Assembly: GCA_016842065.1 (NCBI GenBank)
Contig: JAEPDS010000001.1
Span: 199,536 to 263,535 of the forward strand
Source of the DNA: Candidatus Thiodiazotropha sp. 'RUGA'
GTDB lineage: Bacteria > Pseudomonadota > Gammaproteobacteria > Chromatiales > Chromatiaceae
Direction of reading: 5' to 3'
Length of the DNA: 64,000 bases
In this document: one piece after another, positions 29,917 to 41,816 of the stretch
How positions within the stretch are numbered: the stretch's first letter is position 1
How the letters are laid out: each line of letters opens with the position of its first letter
Program-made: the position numbers and the translations under genes
The notes under the pieces: generated by a model
Told to the model about the DNA's origin: nothing
What the model saw: only the letters and a program-made list of their open reading frames with translations
Databases searched by the model: none

Positions 29917-30770
29917 GGCTCCTCCGGAGACTCTGCGGTCTCTTGCTGATCGTCAGCGGATGCGCGCTGCTGTTGTGATTCGATGGTGCTGTCAGGATCG
30001 AGGGTCCAGACCAGCAGAACTTCCCGAATGCGATCCAGGTGTGCGGTGGTCTGGGCGATCACCGAGGCGAATGGCTGGCCGGGTTCGCGTTTCACTTCGA
30101 TCACTTCCGCTACCGGGTAGCCCGGTGGGAAGCCGCCGCCGAGTCCGGAAGTGATCAACAGATCGCCCACCTGGATATCCGCGTTGTTCGGCAGGTGAGG
30201 CAGCTCCAGCCGGTTGATCAGGCCAGTACCCAGCGCAATGGTCCGCAGACCGTTCCGATTGACCTGGATGGGCAGCGCATGGGCGGCATCCGTGATCAGT
30301 AACACGCTGGCATTGAACGGTGTGATGTGGGTGACCTGGCCGACCACCGCATGGGCATCGAGTACAGGCTGACCTTCGAACAGGCCGGAGTTTTTGCCTT
30401 TGTTGATCAGGACCTGCTGGCGGAACGGGTCCTGCTCAACCGCAATGATTTCAGCGATCAGAACCCGATCCCCCACCTTGAATGAGGAGTCGAGCAGCCC
30501 TCTCAGGCGCATGTTTTCCGCTTCCAGGGCCTCGAATTTCTGTAGCCTGGCGCGTAGCTGCAGGTTCTCCTGGTGCAGTCTCTCCCGCTGATCTTCCAGC
30601 TCGCTGCGGCTGACGATGGCGTCACTGGCGGATTCACTCAGCAGCAGTGGCAGGCTGGCCAGGTACTGGACAGGGTAGAGCAGCACGGAGAGTGCGGATC
30701 TAAGCGATTCCAGGTGGTTGTAGCGATGGTCCAGCACCATCAATGAGATGGACATGAGGGCGGCCACCAC
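29913..30770 (-). CDS. mreC: Rod shape-determining protein MreC
   Basis: Coiled coil followed by DPFRQQVLINKGKNSGLFEGQPVLDAHAVVGQVTHITPFNASVLLITD, LITSGLGGGFPPGYPVAEV; order mreBCD. Confidence 0.94.
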   Translation of the reverse strand: MVAALMSISLMVLDHRYNHLESLRSALSVLLYPVQYLASLPLLLSESASDAIVSRSELEDQRERLHQENLQLRARLQKFEALEAENMRLRGLLDSSFKVGDRVLIAEIIAVEQDPFRQQVLINKGKNSGLFEGQPVLDAHAVVGQVTHITPFNASVLLITDAAHALPIQVNRNGLRTIALGTGLINRLELPHLPNNADIQVGDLLITSGLGGGFPPGYPVAEVIEVKREPGQPFASVIAQTTAHLDRIREVLLVWTLDPDSTIESQQQRASADDQQETAESPEEP

Positions 30771-30894
30771 CAGCCTTGTGGTAATCGAAGCGCCCTGTGT
30801 GAAGATCAGTTTAATGGCTGAATGACTCCGTAAAGTGTCTACTGCAATCGCTCAGACGTACAGTTCACGGCACGTCAGGGCAGCTGAGGTGACA

Positions 30895-31965
<1,071 letters not shown>

Positions 31966-32168
31966 TCAGTGGTTGATAGGTGAGTTTATCCTGGGCTCGA
32001 TAAGGCGGCATGATTGGTAGTGCGCCCGACTCGAGGAACCTGGGTAAACCAAAAGACGGCTAATCTATCAATCGTACAGGAGATGAGCAAGAATGGGGAT
32101 GGTGAATCCGGCAGAATTCACCTTTTTTAAGTCATAAACGGAGTATTCCATCGTTCCCGTCGGGATAG

Positions 32169-32208
32169 TGCCTGCCCGGGAGGGTGGGGATCCACTCCCG
32201 GGCAGGCA
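32169..32208. terminator. Strong hairpin downstream of the DUF5666 gene (candidate terminator, no clear U-tract)
   Basis: TGCCTGCCCGGGA / TCCCGGGCAGGCA perfect 13-bp stem. Confidence 0.55.
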
Positions 32209-32218
32209 TGTACTGGAA

Positions 32219-33598
32219 TCAATCCTCTTCGATCTTGCTGGCGATCAGCACACCGTTGCTGTAGTCACCCTCGACCTCAACCCTTTGTTCAGAGAACTCA
32301 TACTCCAGGTTGGAGGTATCGACCAGCACCCCGAATACCCGAATGGTGGTCTCATCGATGAACTCAGCCATGCCTTCAACTTCCGCGGTGTGGTTTTCCG
32401 GTAGCCGCTTGCGTTTCAGCTTGGTGGCGACCAGCTGACCGTTGTCGCTGAATATCTTGGCTTCCAGGTAGTCGGTGGATACCAGTTGCGCCAGGGTGAA
32501 GCTGTCCTCATCCTCCAGATCGCTCTCCATGATGGTGGAGCTGGTGACCTGAATCGTCTCTCCCAGCAGGGTGATGGTTCCGCCAGAACTATCCACGTTG
32601 TCACTACCGAGGATTCCGGCGATTTCGCCCTTGTCTGACGGTTCCGCCTTGAGCTCGATCTCTTCGGCGATCAGGATTGTGCCGTCCATGACGCCTTCAA
32701 CTTCGGCGATACGGCCAACCGTCAGCTGACTGGTCTGGCCGCTGAACGGTGTATTCGAGGCATCCACGATCTGGCCGTTCAAGGCAAATTGGTCCTGGTT
32801 GTCGAGGGCGGTGGTAATGCGTCCTTCGATTTCAACTTCATATCCGTCGTCGGCGATCTGATTGGTGCCATCCCCTTCAATTTCAATGGAATCGGCTTCG
32901 AACACGCTACCGGCAAAGCTATCACCTTCAACCTCGACAAAGGTGCCTTCATCCGGGATGGTGAGTGTACCTGCCTCAATGGTCAGATTGCCGATCTGGA
33001 ACTGACTGCCGGAGATATTCATCACCACACCGGACACCTCCAGGCTATCGCCCGACCAACCCAGGGATTCCACTTCGATGCGGGTTGCCAGAATATCCCC
33101 GTTGCCATCGGTGAAACCGCTCACTTCGACGACACTGTTAACAGGAAGATCCGCCAACGTGGTGGCATCGAAGGGGTTCTCATAAACCGTATCGGCGTCG
33201 ACGATAATGGTCTGGTTCATGATGGTGAGCGTATTGTTGGTAGCGATATCGTTACTGTCGACAACCCCTTCCAACAGGCTGTCATACTCAACACTCTCCG
33301 CCTCGCCGGTGGCGCTGGCCTGATCGCTGCTGCCATTGATCACCACCACCATACCGATGGCCAGGTCATCCTGGGTGCCGTCACTGTTATTGACCGTGAA
33401 GCTGGCACTATCCGTCTCATATTCGATGCCGTTGACGAAGATGGAGCCAAATCCGGTTACTCTACCCTGGGTTACCCCGGTACCGCCGATGCCGCCATCG
33501 GCAACCTGGGAGCCGCCACCGCCGCCGCCACAGCTGTAGAGTGCGCTAATGAAAACCGCACAAATAATTGGCGAGATTAACCTGTTGAAGCTAGTCAT
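32219..33598 (-). CDS. DUF5666-repeat lipoprotein
   Basis: Lipobox-like ALYSCGGGGGG; repeated beta units (SVEYDSLLEGVVDSNDIATNNTLTIMNQTIIVDADTVYEN..., VNSVVEVSGFTDGNGDILATRIEVES). Confidence 0.78.
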   Translation of the reverse strand: MTSFNRLISPIICAVFISALYSCGGGGGGSQVADGGIGGTGVTQGRVTGFGSIFVNGIEYETDSASFTVNNSDGTQDDLAIGMVVVINGSSDQASATGEAESVEYDSLLEGVVDSNDIATNNTLTIMNQTIIVDADTVYENPFDATTLADLPVNSVVEVSGFTDGNGDILATRIEVESLGWSGDSLEVSGVVMNISGSQFQIGNLTIEAGTLTIPDEGTFVEVEGDSFAGSVFEADSIEIEGDGTNQIADDGYEVEIEGRITTALDNQDQFALNGQIVDASNTPFSGQTSQLTVGRIAEVEGVMDGTILIAEEIELKAEPSDKGEIAGILGSDNVDSSGGTITLLGETIQVTSSTIMESDLEDEDSFTLAQLVSTDYLEAKIFSDNGQLVATKLKRKRLPENHTAEVEGMAEFIDETTIRVFGVLVDTSNLEYEFSEQRVEVEGDYSNGVLIASKIEED

Positions 33599-34412
33599 TT
33601 CGCTGTACATCCTTTTCGAAATAGTAGATACCTATGCCGGCTTGCTTACGTCCGGTTCCTTCGCTCTCCGAAGTGACATCCCGGTCGTGCCGAGAGAGGT
33701 ATTTATCACACTCCAGAAGCAGTGCTTGTGACTTTTCAGCACTCAAATTGCGAAACTCCGGCAGGGCCTCTGCCGGTAGATTGTCATAGGCTACTTTACG
33801 TTGGAAAAAGGGCGACTGGGAGCCAGTCTGCAGATTGTGGTCGATGGTATCGATCAGCAGCTCCACATCGGTGCCCAGAATATGCAGTTTACCGGTCTCT
33901 CCGGTACGCGGAATATAGCCGTCACTGAGCAGCGTGATCTTGCCGGATTCATTCTTTGCGATGGTACCCACCCTCAGCAGTTCGTCATAGATTGCCCGGG
34001 GTGGTACGTCACCACTGTGTTCCCGTACCAGATCGCTGAAGCTGTTCTTACCCTTGTCGAATTCGAGTGCTGCGGGTTCACCTTTCTTATCGGTGAAGCG
34101 CTTGTCTCTCAGCCAACCCGAGATGACTCGGGCAGCCCGGTTGTACTGATGAGCGATGGCACTGTCGTCCGGCGTGTCGATTTTCTGCAGTCGGCTGACC
34201 TCTTTGCGGGTCAAGCCGGTGATCACCGAGACGCGGGAAACGGTCTGTTTACGGCCGGGAATGCCGAACTCTTTCGAGGCGACATCCATGAAGGTCCACT
34301 TGCTCAGATCGGCAAAGTCCCCATAGGTAAAGCCATTCCGCAACATCAGCCTGACGAGCGGCCGCAGCAGTTTCAGGATAGAGGCGGTAAGTATTTTACG
34401 ATTTTCATCCAT
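33591..34412 (-). CDS. DUF6502-like protein of unknown function (HTH-like N-terminus)
   Basis: MDENRKILTASILKLLRPLVRLMLRNGFTYGDFADLSKWTFMDVA...TVSRVSVITGLTRKEVSRLQ; overlaps the DUF5666 gene. Confidence 0.72.
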   Translation of the reverse strand: MDENRKILTASILKLLRPLVRLMLRNGFTYGDFADLSKWTFMDVASKEFGIPGRKQTVSRVSVITGLTRKEVSRLQKIDTPDDSAIAHQYNRAARVISGWLRDKRFTDKKGEPAALEFDKGKNSFSDLVREHSGDVPPRAIYDELLRVGTIAKNESGKITLLSDGYIPRTGETGKLHILGTDVELLIDTIDHNLQTGSQSPFFQRKVAYDNLPAEALPEFRNLSAEKSQALLLECDKYLSRHDRDVTSESEGTGRKQAGIGIYYFEKDVQRND

Positions 34413-34568
34413 TTTGACGTCTCACTAACCCGATTTACGATCTATATCAGGCTTCACTCTAATCCCAGATAGCTCGAAAAGTCTTTGATATTTATCGATT
34501 CTGGTCAATTTTCCCCAAACATCATCCGATGAAAGGCCGATTCTATTGATCCGCTCGATCATCCCCTG

Positions 34569-34588
34569 GTTGGGAATATTATCCCAAC
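34569..34588. promoter_or_regulatory. Candidate operator dyad upstream of DUF6502-DUF5666
   Basis: GTTGGGA-atatta-TCCCAAC, perfect 7-bp arms around an AT-rich 6-nt spacer. Confidence 0.4.
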
Positions 34589-34800
34589 TGGACCTATTAG
34601 TGAATTATAGATGGTAATTCAAAGAGGTAAAACGGAATTACAATCACAAAATTCACCTTATTCTGATTTGGCCAGGGTGAGCGGGATGACTCAAATCATG
34701 ATTTCCGGGGGATTTGGGGGAAGGTGGCGGCCTGTTCGCCATGTAACCGCCGTCCAGAGTATGGTAGATTCCCCAGTTTTTCTAACCAGGAATCAGCCGG

Positions 34801-35088
34801 ATGTCATTAGATCGTTCCGATGTTGAAAAGATTGCACATCTGGCGCGTTTGGCGCTGGATGAAAACCAGGTGGAAGGCTACGCGGCGGAATTGAGCAACA
34901 TCCTTGCTCTGGTCGAACAGCTTGAGGTGGCGGATACCGACAATATCGAGCCGATGGCCCACCCGCTGCATATGGCCCAACGGCTGCGGGAGGATCAGGT
35001 TACCGAGCCGGATCGTCGCGATCAGAATCAGGCGATAGCCCCGCTGGTTGAAAACGGACTCTATCTGGTACCCAAGGTAATTGAGTAG
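34801..35088 (+). CDS. gatC: Asp-tRNA(Asn)/Glu-tRNA(Gln) amidotransferase subunit C
   Basis: [56 protein letters not shown]. Confidence 0.97.
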   Translation: MSLDRSDVEKIAHLARLALDENQVEGYAAELSNILALVEQLEVADTDNIEPMAHPLHMAQRLREDQVTEPDRRDQNQAIAPLVENGLYLVPKVIE

Positions 35089-35210
35089 TGCTGTTGACAG
35101 ACCACTGCACGTATGACGCTCAATCCCGTTACCATGGCCTGCTGCAATCAATATGGTGTGCAGCAAGTGTCTGTAAGTTGAGCACTATCCATTGTCAATG
35201 AAGTCTAACC

Positions 35211-36665
35211 ATGCATAAAAAAACGATTGTTGAGCTGGCTGCCGGATTGAAGGCCCGTGAGTTCTCCAGTGTAGAGCTGACAGGCCATTTTCTCGAACGG
35301 ATCGAGCGTCTGGATGGGAATATCAACGCCTTCATCACCACCACGGCGGAACAGGCTCTGGCTGAAGCGGCAGCCGCTGATGAGAAGCTGAAAGCCGGCG
35401 ACGCTGGCCCGCTGACCGGTATTCCCATTGTGCAGAAGGACATATTCTGTACCCAGGGAGTCAAGACCAGCTGCGGTTCCAGGATGTTGGATAACTTTAT
35501 CTCGCCCTATGACGCCACGGTGGTGACAAAACTGAAACAGGCGGGAGTCGTCACACTGGGTAAGGCGAATATGGATGAGTTCGCCATGGGTTCATCCAAC
35601 GAGACCAGTTTCTACGGCAATGTGCACAATCCCTGGGATCGTGAGCGGGTGCCAGGCGGCTCATCCGGTGGCTCGGCAGCCGCTGTGGCTGCGCGCATGG
35701 CAGCGGCGGCAACCGGTACCGATACTGGTGGTTCGATTCGTCAGCCAGCTGCCCTCTGTGGTATTACCGGACTGAAGCCGACCTACGGGCGCATCTCCCG
35801 GTTTGGCATGATCGCGTTTGCATCGAGTCTCGATCAGGCCGGCCCGATGACCGCCAGTGCGGAAGATGCCGCGCTGATGTTACAGGCGATGGCCGGGTTC
35901 GACCCGCGTGACTCCACCAGTGCGGATCATCCGGTCCCCGACTATTCCGCCACTCTGGGCGACTCCCTGGCCGGGTTGAAGATTGGTCTGCCGAAGGAGT
36001 ATTTCGAAGAGGGACTGGATGAAGGTGTCAGGAGTTCCATCGAAGCGGCACTCGAGGTCTATAAGGGATTTGGGGCTGAGGTGGTAGAGATCAGCCTGCC
36101 CAACAGTGCGATGGCGGTACCGACCTATTATGTGGTCGCTCCAGCTGAGTGTTCATCCAACCTGTCCCGCTTTGATGGCGCCCGATTCGGTTACCGGTGT
36201 GAGGATCCTAAGGATCTTGAGGACCTCTACAAACGTTCACGGGGTGAAGGTTTCGGCGCTGAGGTGAAGCGGCGCATCATGATCGGCACCTACGCCCTCT
36301 CCGCAGGCTACTACGATGCCTACTATCTTAAAGCACAGAAGACCCGCCACCTCATTTCGGACGATTTCAAGCAGGCCTTTCAACAGGTCGATGTGATAAT
36401 GGGGCCGGCGACCCCCGCGCCCGCGTTCAAACTGGGTGAGAAGACCGATGATCCGGTGACCATGTACCTGAATGATATCTATACCATCGCCGCCAATCTG
36501 GCTGGTCTGCCGGGGCTGTCGATGCCGGTTCAGCCAGTCAACGGGCTACCGGTGGGGTTACAGCTCATAGGAAACTATTTTGCCGAAGCCAAGCTGCTGA
36601 ACGTGGCGCATAAGTTTCAGCAGGAGACTGGCTGGCATCGGCTCATTCCCGAGGGATTGGATTAG
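35211..36665 (+). CDS. gatA: Asp-tRNA(Asn)/Glu-tRNA(Gln) amidotransferase subunit A
   Basis: Amidase signature [37 protein letters not shown]...[25 protein letters not shown]. Confidence 0.98.
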   Translation: MHKKTIVELAAGLKAREFSSVELTGHFLERIERLDGNINAFITTTAEQALAEAAAADEKLKAGDAGPLTGIPIVQKDIFCTQGVKTSCGSRMLDNFISPYDATVVTKLKQAGVVTLGKANMDEFAMGSSNETSFYGNVHNPWDRERVPGGSSGGSAAAVAARMAAAATGTDTGGSIRQPAALCGITGLKPTYGRISRFGMIAFASSLDQAGPMTASAEDAALMLQAMAGFDPRDSTSADHPVPDYSATLGDSLAGLKIGLPKEYFEEGLDEGVRSSIEAALEVYKGFGAEVVEISLPNSAMAVPTYYVVAPAECSSNLSRFDGARFGYRCEDPKDLEDLYKRSRGEGFGAEVKRRIMIGTYALSAGYYDAYYLKAQKTRHLISDDFKQAFQQVDVIMGPATPAPAFKLGEKTDDPVTMYLNDIYTIAANLAGLPGLSMPVQPVNGLPVGLQLIGNYFAEAKLLNVAHKFQQETGWHRLIPEGLD

Positions 36666-36736
36666 TGTGTCGAACTGCCTGACGGCAGATTCGATCAACA
36701 ACAGTAAACAGATCAGCGCAACATAGAGTTATTGAT

Positions 36737-38170
36737 ATGCAGTGGGAAACCGTTATCGGCCTGGAAATACATACCCAACTCGCCTCGAAATCGAAGATTT
36801 TCTCCGGCGCCTCCATCGCCTATGGTGCAGAACCGAATAGCCAGGCCTGTATTGTGGATCTGGGTTTCCCCGGTGTGTTGCCGGTACTCAACGAAGCGGC
36901 TGTGGACATGGCGCTGATGTTCGGTCTGGCGGTGGATGCGCAGATCGGCTCACGCTCTGTGTTTGCCAGGAAAAACTATTTCTACCCCGATCTGCCGAAA
37001 GGCTACCAGATCAGTCAGTTTGAACTGCCGATCGTTGGCCGGGGGTCTCTGACCGTTGATCTGGAGGATGGGCAACAGAAAGAGATCGGAATCACCCGGG
37101 CGCACCTGGAAGAGGATGCGGGTAAATCCCTGCATGAGGATTTTCACGGTATGAGCGGGATCGATCTGAACCGGGCCGGTACACCACTGCTGGAGATCGT
37201 CTCCGAACCGGATATGCGTTCGATCAAGGAGGCTGTGGCCTATGCCCGCAAGATCCACCAGCTGGTGGTCTATCTGGGAATCTGCGACGGTAACATGCAG
37301 GAGGGCTCTTTCCGGGTCGACGCCAATCTCTCCATGCGACCCAAAGGTCAGCAGGAGTTCGGCACCAGAACCGAGCTGAAGAACATCAACTCCTTCCGTT
37401 TTCTGGAGCGGGCGATGAACTTCGAACGGGAGCGTCAGATCGATCTGCTTGAGAGTGGTAAAGCGGTTGTCCAGGAGACCCGCCTGTATGATGCGGATCG
37501 GGATGAGACCCGCTCGATGCGCAGCAAGGAGGAGGCCAACGACTACCGCTATTTTCCCGATCCCGATCTGCTGCCGGTAGAGATCACCGAGCAACGTCTG
37601 GCGCAAGCAAAGGAGCGAATGCCGGAACTGCCGGATCAGAAAAAAGCCCGCTTTGCTAGTGACTATCAGCTGTCTGACGTCGATGCGACACTGCTTACCC
37701 AGAGTCGCCCGCAGGCCGACTACTATGAGCAGGTCGTCGCCACCGGTGCCGATCCCAAGATCGCCGCCAACTGGGTCACCGTGGAACTGGCCGGTGCACT
37801 CAACAAAGCTGGATTGGAGTTGTCCGATTCACCGGTCAGCGCGGAGCATCTGGGTGGCTTGCTGAAGCGTATCGCCGATAGCACCATATCAGGCAAGCTG
37901 GCGAAGCAGGTGTTCGAAGCCATCTGGCAGGGCGAGGGGGATGCGGATACGGTGATCGAGGCCAAGGGGCTGAAGCAGATTACCGACACGGGTCAGATCG
38001 AGTCGATTATCGATGAGATCATCGCTGCCAATCCAAAGCAGGTGGAGCAGTTCCAGGCCGGTAAGGATAAGTTGCTGGGATTTTTTGTTGGCCAGGTGAT
38101 GAAGCAGACGCAGGGTAAAGCCAATCCAGGTCAGGTAAACCAGATTCTGCTGAAAAAACTGAAAGGTTAA
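36737..38170 (+). CDS. gatB: Asp-tRNA(Asn)/Glu-tRNA(Gln) amidotransferase subunit B
   Basis: [25 protein letters not shown]..., [34 protein letters not shown]. Confidence 0.98.
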   Translation: MQWETVIGLEIHTQLASKSKIFSGASIAYGAEPNSQACIVDLGFPGVLPVLNEAAVDMALMFGLAVDAQIGSRSVFARKNYFYPDLPKGYQISQFELPIVGRGSLTVDLEDGQQKEIGITRAHLEEDAGKSLHEDFHGMSGIDLNRAGTPLLEIVSEPDMRSIKEAVAYARKIHQLVVYLGICDGNMQEGSFRVDANLSMRPKGQQEFGTRTELKNINSFRFLERAMNFERERQIDLLESGKAVVQETRLYDADRDETRSMRSKEEANDYRYFPDPDLLPVEITEQRLAQAKERMPELPDQKKARFASDYQLSDVDATLLTQSRPQADYYEQVVATGADPKIAANWVTVELAGALNKAGLELSDSPVSAEHLGGLLKRIADSTISGKLAKQVFEAIWQGEGDADTVIEAKGLKQITDTGQIESIIDEIIAANPKQVEQFQAGKDKLLGFFVGQVMKQTQGKANPGQVNQILLKKLKG

Positions 38171-38206
38171 CAGGCCCTAGCCCTAACACTAACCCAAGGA
38201 GGCTCG

Positions 38207-40420
38207 ATGCGGATTTGGCATAGCATTAAGACCCATGGATGGTTGTGGTCTGTAGTTCTCCTGCCGCTGATTGCCGAGGCTGGTATCTGGCGGGATCTGT
38301 CATCACCTGAATATGCCGCCAGGTCTGTCGTTGAAACGCCGCGCTACTACCGTGCCCTTGAGGCGGATCTGGCGGCCCTTCGAGCGCAACTCTCTCAGGC
38401 ACCGGCCGAATCCGGACTGACGATCCAGAACAGCCATCAAATCATACTGCCCCTGCCGGGTGGTGAGATGGTGCGCTGCTGGATAGAGCAGTCGCCGGTG
38501 ATGGCCCCAAGCCTGGCGGAGCGTTATCCGGAGATTGCCACCTATCGCGTCAGGGGGGTGGATAACCCTGAGCTGACCGGGCGGCTTGATCTGACCCCGA
38601 GAGGCTTTCACGCCATGCTGACCGGCCCGTCCGGAACCATCTATATCGACCCCGATCCTGACGGCCACTATCGAAGTTTCTATAAAGCGGATTACGCAAA
38701 ATCTGTCGGTATGGCTGAGTCACCGCCTATCTGTCAGCTCGGCCATCATATCAGCGGCGAGCCATTGGATGCGCGGATTGTCAGGGCCGGCAGGCAGACC
38801 CACAGTAGTGATCAGCGGCGTATCTATCGGCTTGCCGTGGCGGCTACCGGGGAGTACTCCGCCTACTTCGGCGGCAGTGTTTCCGAGACCCTCGCCCAGA
38901 TTGTGACGGCGATCAACCGGGTCAACCAGATCTATGGTCGTGATCTGGCGATCCAGTTTCAGCTGGTAGGAAACAATGATCGGATCATCTACACCGATTC
39001 CAGTTCGGATCCCTATAGCCATACACCCAGCGGGATTCCGACGATGCTGACAGAGAATCAGCAGAATCTCGATTTCACTCTGGGTGCCGACAGCTACGAT
39101 ATCGGTCATCTGTTCGGTATTCTCGGTGGCGGCCTGGCCAGTGTGGGTTCGGTCTGTCAGAGCTTCAAAGCTCAGGCCTATACCGGCACTTCCGAGCCTG
39201 ATAACGATGTTTTTTACATCGATTTCGTTGCCCATGAGCTGGGGCATCAATTGAATGCCAACCACACATTCAACGGAACATCCGCCAATTGTGGTGGTGT
39301 CAATCGAGTCGGCATTGCGGCGGTTGAGCCAGGCAGCGGATCGACCATCATGAGTTACGCCGGGATTTGCGGAGATGAAAATCTTCAATCCAACTCGGAT
39401 GCTACGTTTCATGCTCTCAGCATCGAAGAGATGGGGAGTTACATCAATCAGGGCAACGGCGGACTCTGCGGCACCCTGGTTTCCACCGGCAACCGGGCGC
39501 CGATGGTCGATGCGGGAAACGTTGGCGAGGATGGTGTCCACACCATTCCTGCCGGAACTCCGTTTCGACTCACCGGGCAGGCTGAGGATCCGGATGAGGA
39601 AAGCATCTCTTATCAGTGGGATCAGATGGATGCCGGAGGTGAGGGGGGCGCCACCGATGCGGATACCATTGGTACGGACATCGATCAGCAGAACAATCCG
39701 CTGTTTCGCTCCTTTCTGCCGACCACCACGCCGCATCGCTATCTGCCGCGACTCACTACCCTGTTGGCCGGCAGTCAGGATATCGGTGAAACCTTGCCAA
39801 CCAGCAGTCGTCAGCTCAACTTCAGGCTCACCGTGCGGGATGGCGAATCCGGGGTGGCCAGTGATGATCTGGTGATCGCTGTGGATGACAGTTCCGGCAG
39901 TTTTCAGGTTACCGGTGGTTCACTCGACAGCGGCGGACGATTCAACAGTGGTTCCAGTCAGTCGATCAACTGGTCGACCGGCGGCACTGATCAAAGCTGT
40001 CCTGAAGTAGTGATCTCACTGATGAGTCTCGATGCAAGCGATCCCCCCGAAAACTATTGCGATTACCATGATCCTGGAATGAATATTCTCAACCTGGGAC
40101 GCTATCCCAATAGTGGTGCCGCACTGGTTGACTTACCCGACATTACCCTGCAACAGGGACGGGTCATGCTGGCCTGTGCCGATGGTCTGTTTTTCAATCT
40201 GTCCGGGCAGAACTTCTCGATTCAAGGTGGTACGCAGGAGATCGCCAATGACTGCAAACCATTGGATGGCACAACGCTGCAGCATGGTACTCTGTTTACC
40301 GATGCGGGCGGGGCAACAAAATTCGACAGTCCCGGTGGCGGTGGTCTGTTGTGGCTACTTAACCTGATGCTTGGCGTGGTCACTCTGGTCGCCATGCGTG
40401 ATCGAATTTATCGGTCATGA
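38207..40420 (+). CDS. Secreted reprolysin-like zinc metalloprotease with GlyGly-CTERM-type C-terminal sorting signal
   Basis: Signal peptide; VAHELGHQLNANHTFNG (HExxHxxxxxH) with downstream SIMSYAG-like TIMSYAGICG Met-turn; C-terminus DSPGGGGLLWLLNLMLGVVTLVAMRDRIYRS (Gly motif + TM + basic tail). Confidence 0.88.
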   Translation: MRIWHSIKTHGWLWSVVLLPLIAEAGIWRDLSSPEYAARSVVETPRYYRALEADLAALRAQLSQAPAESGLTIQNSHQIILPLPGGEMVRCWIEQSPVMAPSLAERYPEIATYRVRGVDNPELTGRLDLTPRGFHAMLTGPSGTIYIDPDPDGHYRSFYKADYAKSVGMAESPPICQLGHHISGEPLDARIVRAGRQTHSSDQRRIYRLAVAATGEYSAYFGGSVSETLAQIVTAINRVNQIYGRDLAIQFQLVGNNDRIIYTDSSSDPYSHTPSGIPTMLTENQQNLDFTLGADSYDIGHLFGILGGGLASVGSVCQSFKAQAYTGTSEPDNDVFYIDFVAHELGHQLNANHTFNGTSANCGGVNRVGIAAVEPGSGSTIMSYAGICGDENLQSNSDATFHALSIEEMGSYINQGNGGLCGTLVSTGNRAPMVDAGNVGEDGVHTIPAGTPFRLTGQAEDPDEESISYQWDQMDAGGEGGATDADTIGTDIDQQNNPLFRSFLPTTTPHRYLPRLTTLLAGSQDIGETLPTSSRQLNFRLTVRDGESGVASDDLVIAVDDSSGSFQVTGGSLDSGGRFNSGSSQSINWSTGGTDQSCPEVVISLMSLDASDPPENYCDYHDPGMNILNLGRYPNSGAALVDLPDITLQQGRVMLACADGLFFNLSGQNFSIQGGTQEIANDCKPLDGTTLQHGTLFTDAGGATKFDSPGGGGLLWLLNLMLGVVTLVAMRDRIYRS

Positions 40421-40727
40421 GGTGCAGCGGCGGCAGGTTTACTTATACGTTGCGAGGTACCTGGTCGTCATTGAGCCTGCGGTGTTGTGGATGGTGCTGG
40501 AGGTGTCTGATGGGATGTAACAACATGGACATTAAAAAACTGTCTTTTGGTAAACACATCAAAGATGTTCTATTTAGTTGATCCAACAACTTCATATAAC
40601 CAGGGATTTCCCCAGCAAAAATGAGTGCGGTTTAATTGCACACTTGGGCTGATCGATCACTAAGCTCTGATTTTTGATTGTTTGGTTTTGAGGGCGATGC
40701 TGCGTATCGCTGCAACAAAGGAAAGCT

Positions 40728-41399
40728 ATGAGACGCCCAGGAAATTATCTACTTTTGCTGGCCATAATGGTCGGTATTTCAGTCGCATCCTGTCGGTTGC
40801 AATCCGCGGGTGATGGCTATCTGAGTCACCCAACAAGGTTTGCTGTTCACTCCCCGCCGAATGAGTTGCTGTTTAACGGCAGGGTCGCCAGGTCTTATGA
40901 AGAGAGAGAGGTGCCGGAAGCAGAGCATGAAGCCGATCGGTTATCTGAAGATCCTGTAGAGGCTGCGGAACCCTGTGAAGCCACTCCCTATCAACAGGAG
41001 ATGTTGCATCTGGTTAATCGGGCCAGGTCCAGACAGCGGGATTGTGGTGGTGAGCGCCATCAGACCGCTGCGCCGTTGAGATGGAATTGCCGCTTACATG
41101 AAGCCGCAGTGATTCATTCTCAGGATATGATCGATGCTGATTTTTTTGACCACCAGGGCTCGGATGAATCAACGGTTGGCATGCGGGTTAGCCGCTCTGG
41201 TTATGAGTGGCGGGCGGTTGGAGAAAACATTGCGGCGGGTTATCCGGACAATCAGGCGGTGATGGCGAATCTGTTATCCAGCCCGACCCATTGCAGCAAT
41301 ATTATGGATTCGAAATTTCGTGAGTTTGGTTCAGCGGTGATCGATACGGATCAGGCTCACTACGACAATTACTGGACTCAGGTATTTGGCGCACGCTGA
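40728..41399 (+). CDS. CAP (SCP-like) domain lipoprotein
   Basis: Lipobox VASCRL; CAP motifs MLHLVNRARSRQRDCGG, LRWNCRLHEAAVIHSQDMIDADFFDHQGSDESTVGMRVSRSGYEWRAVGENIAAGYPD, DNYWTQVFG. Confidence 0.88.
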   Translation: MRRPGNYLLLLAIMVGISVASCRLQSAGDGYLSHPTRFAVHSPPNELLFNGRVARSYEEREVPEAEHEADRLSEDPVEAAEPCEATPYQQEMLHLVNRARSRQRDCGGERHQTAAPLRWNCRLHEAAVIHSQDMIDADFFDHQGSDESTVGMRVSRSGYEWRAVGENIAAGYPDNQAVMANLLSSPTHCSNIMDSKFREFGSAVIDTDQAHYDNYWTQVFGAR

Positions 41400-41426
41400 T
41401 CAGGTGTACCGGGGATTGGTTGCAAT

Positions 41427-41816
41427 CTATTTTTTTATGCACTGTTTTAGCATCGCCTGATTGTAAGCCGCCGCATAATCATAGGCACGTTGTAACAACT
41501 GCAGATGGATCTCGCCCCGCACCACATCTGTGGATCCCTCCACATAACGGATACCACAGACAGTCTTGGCTCTGCTGGTCAATTCCACCGGCACACCCGG
41601 CAGGTCGGTGCCCCGACCCATCATGCCAAGCAGTCGTTTGTCCCGCTTATCCAAGGCCGTCTGAACATCACGCTCCGCATCGGCATTGCTGAGCCAGGCT
41701 AACGACTCGACACTTTTTCTCTCCTCTGGTGTAAGTTGGCTCAAATCAATGTCCTGAGTGTTCTGGCAGGCTGCCAGAGTAAGCAGCAGGGTTATAAAAA
41801 TGGCTCGCCTAATCAC
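41427..41816 (-). CDS. Small lipoprotein of unknown function
   Basis: Lipobox LTLAACQN; abuts the rhomboid gene with overlap. Confidence 0.65.
   Translation of the reverse strand: MIRRAIFITLLLTLAACQNTQDIDLSQLTPEERKSVESLAWLSNADAERDVQTALDKRDKRLLGMMGRGTDLPGVPVELTSRAKTVCGIRYVEGSTDVVRGEIHLQLLQRAYDYAAAYNQAMLKQCIKK

Noticed and set aside
32789-33580. 263 aa + strand ORF
   Set aside because: Antisense to the DUF5666 lipoprotein gene; composition mirrors its repeats.
34611-34826. 71 aa + strand ORF before gatC
   Set aside because: Overlaps the gatC start out of frame; no RBS or recognisable features.
38720-39736. 338 aa - strand ORF
   Set aside because: Antisense to the well-supported metalloprotease; no signal or domain.
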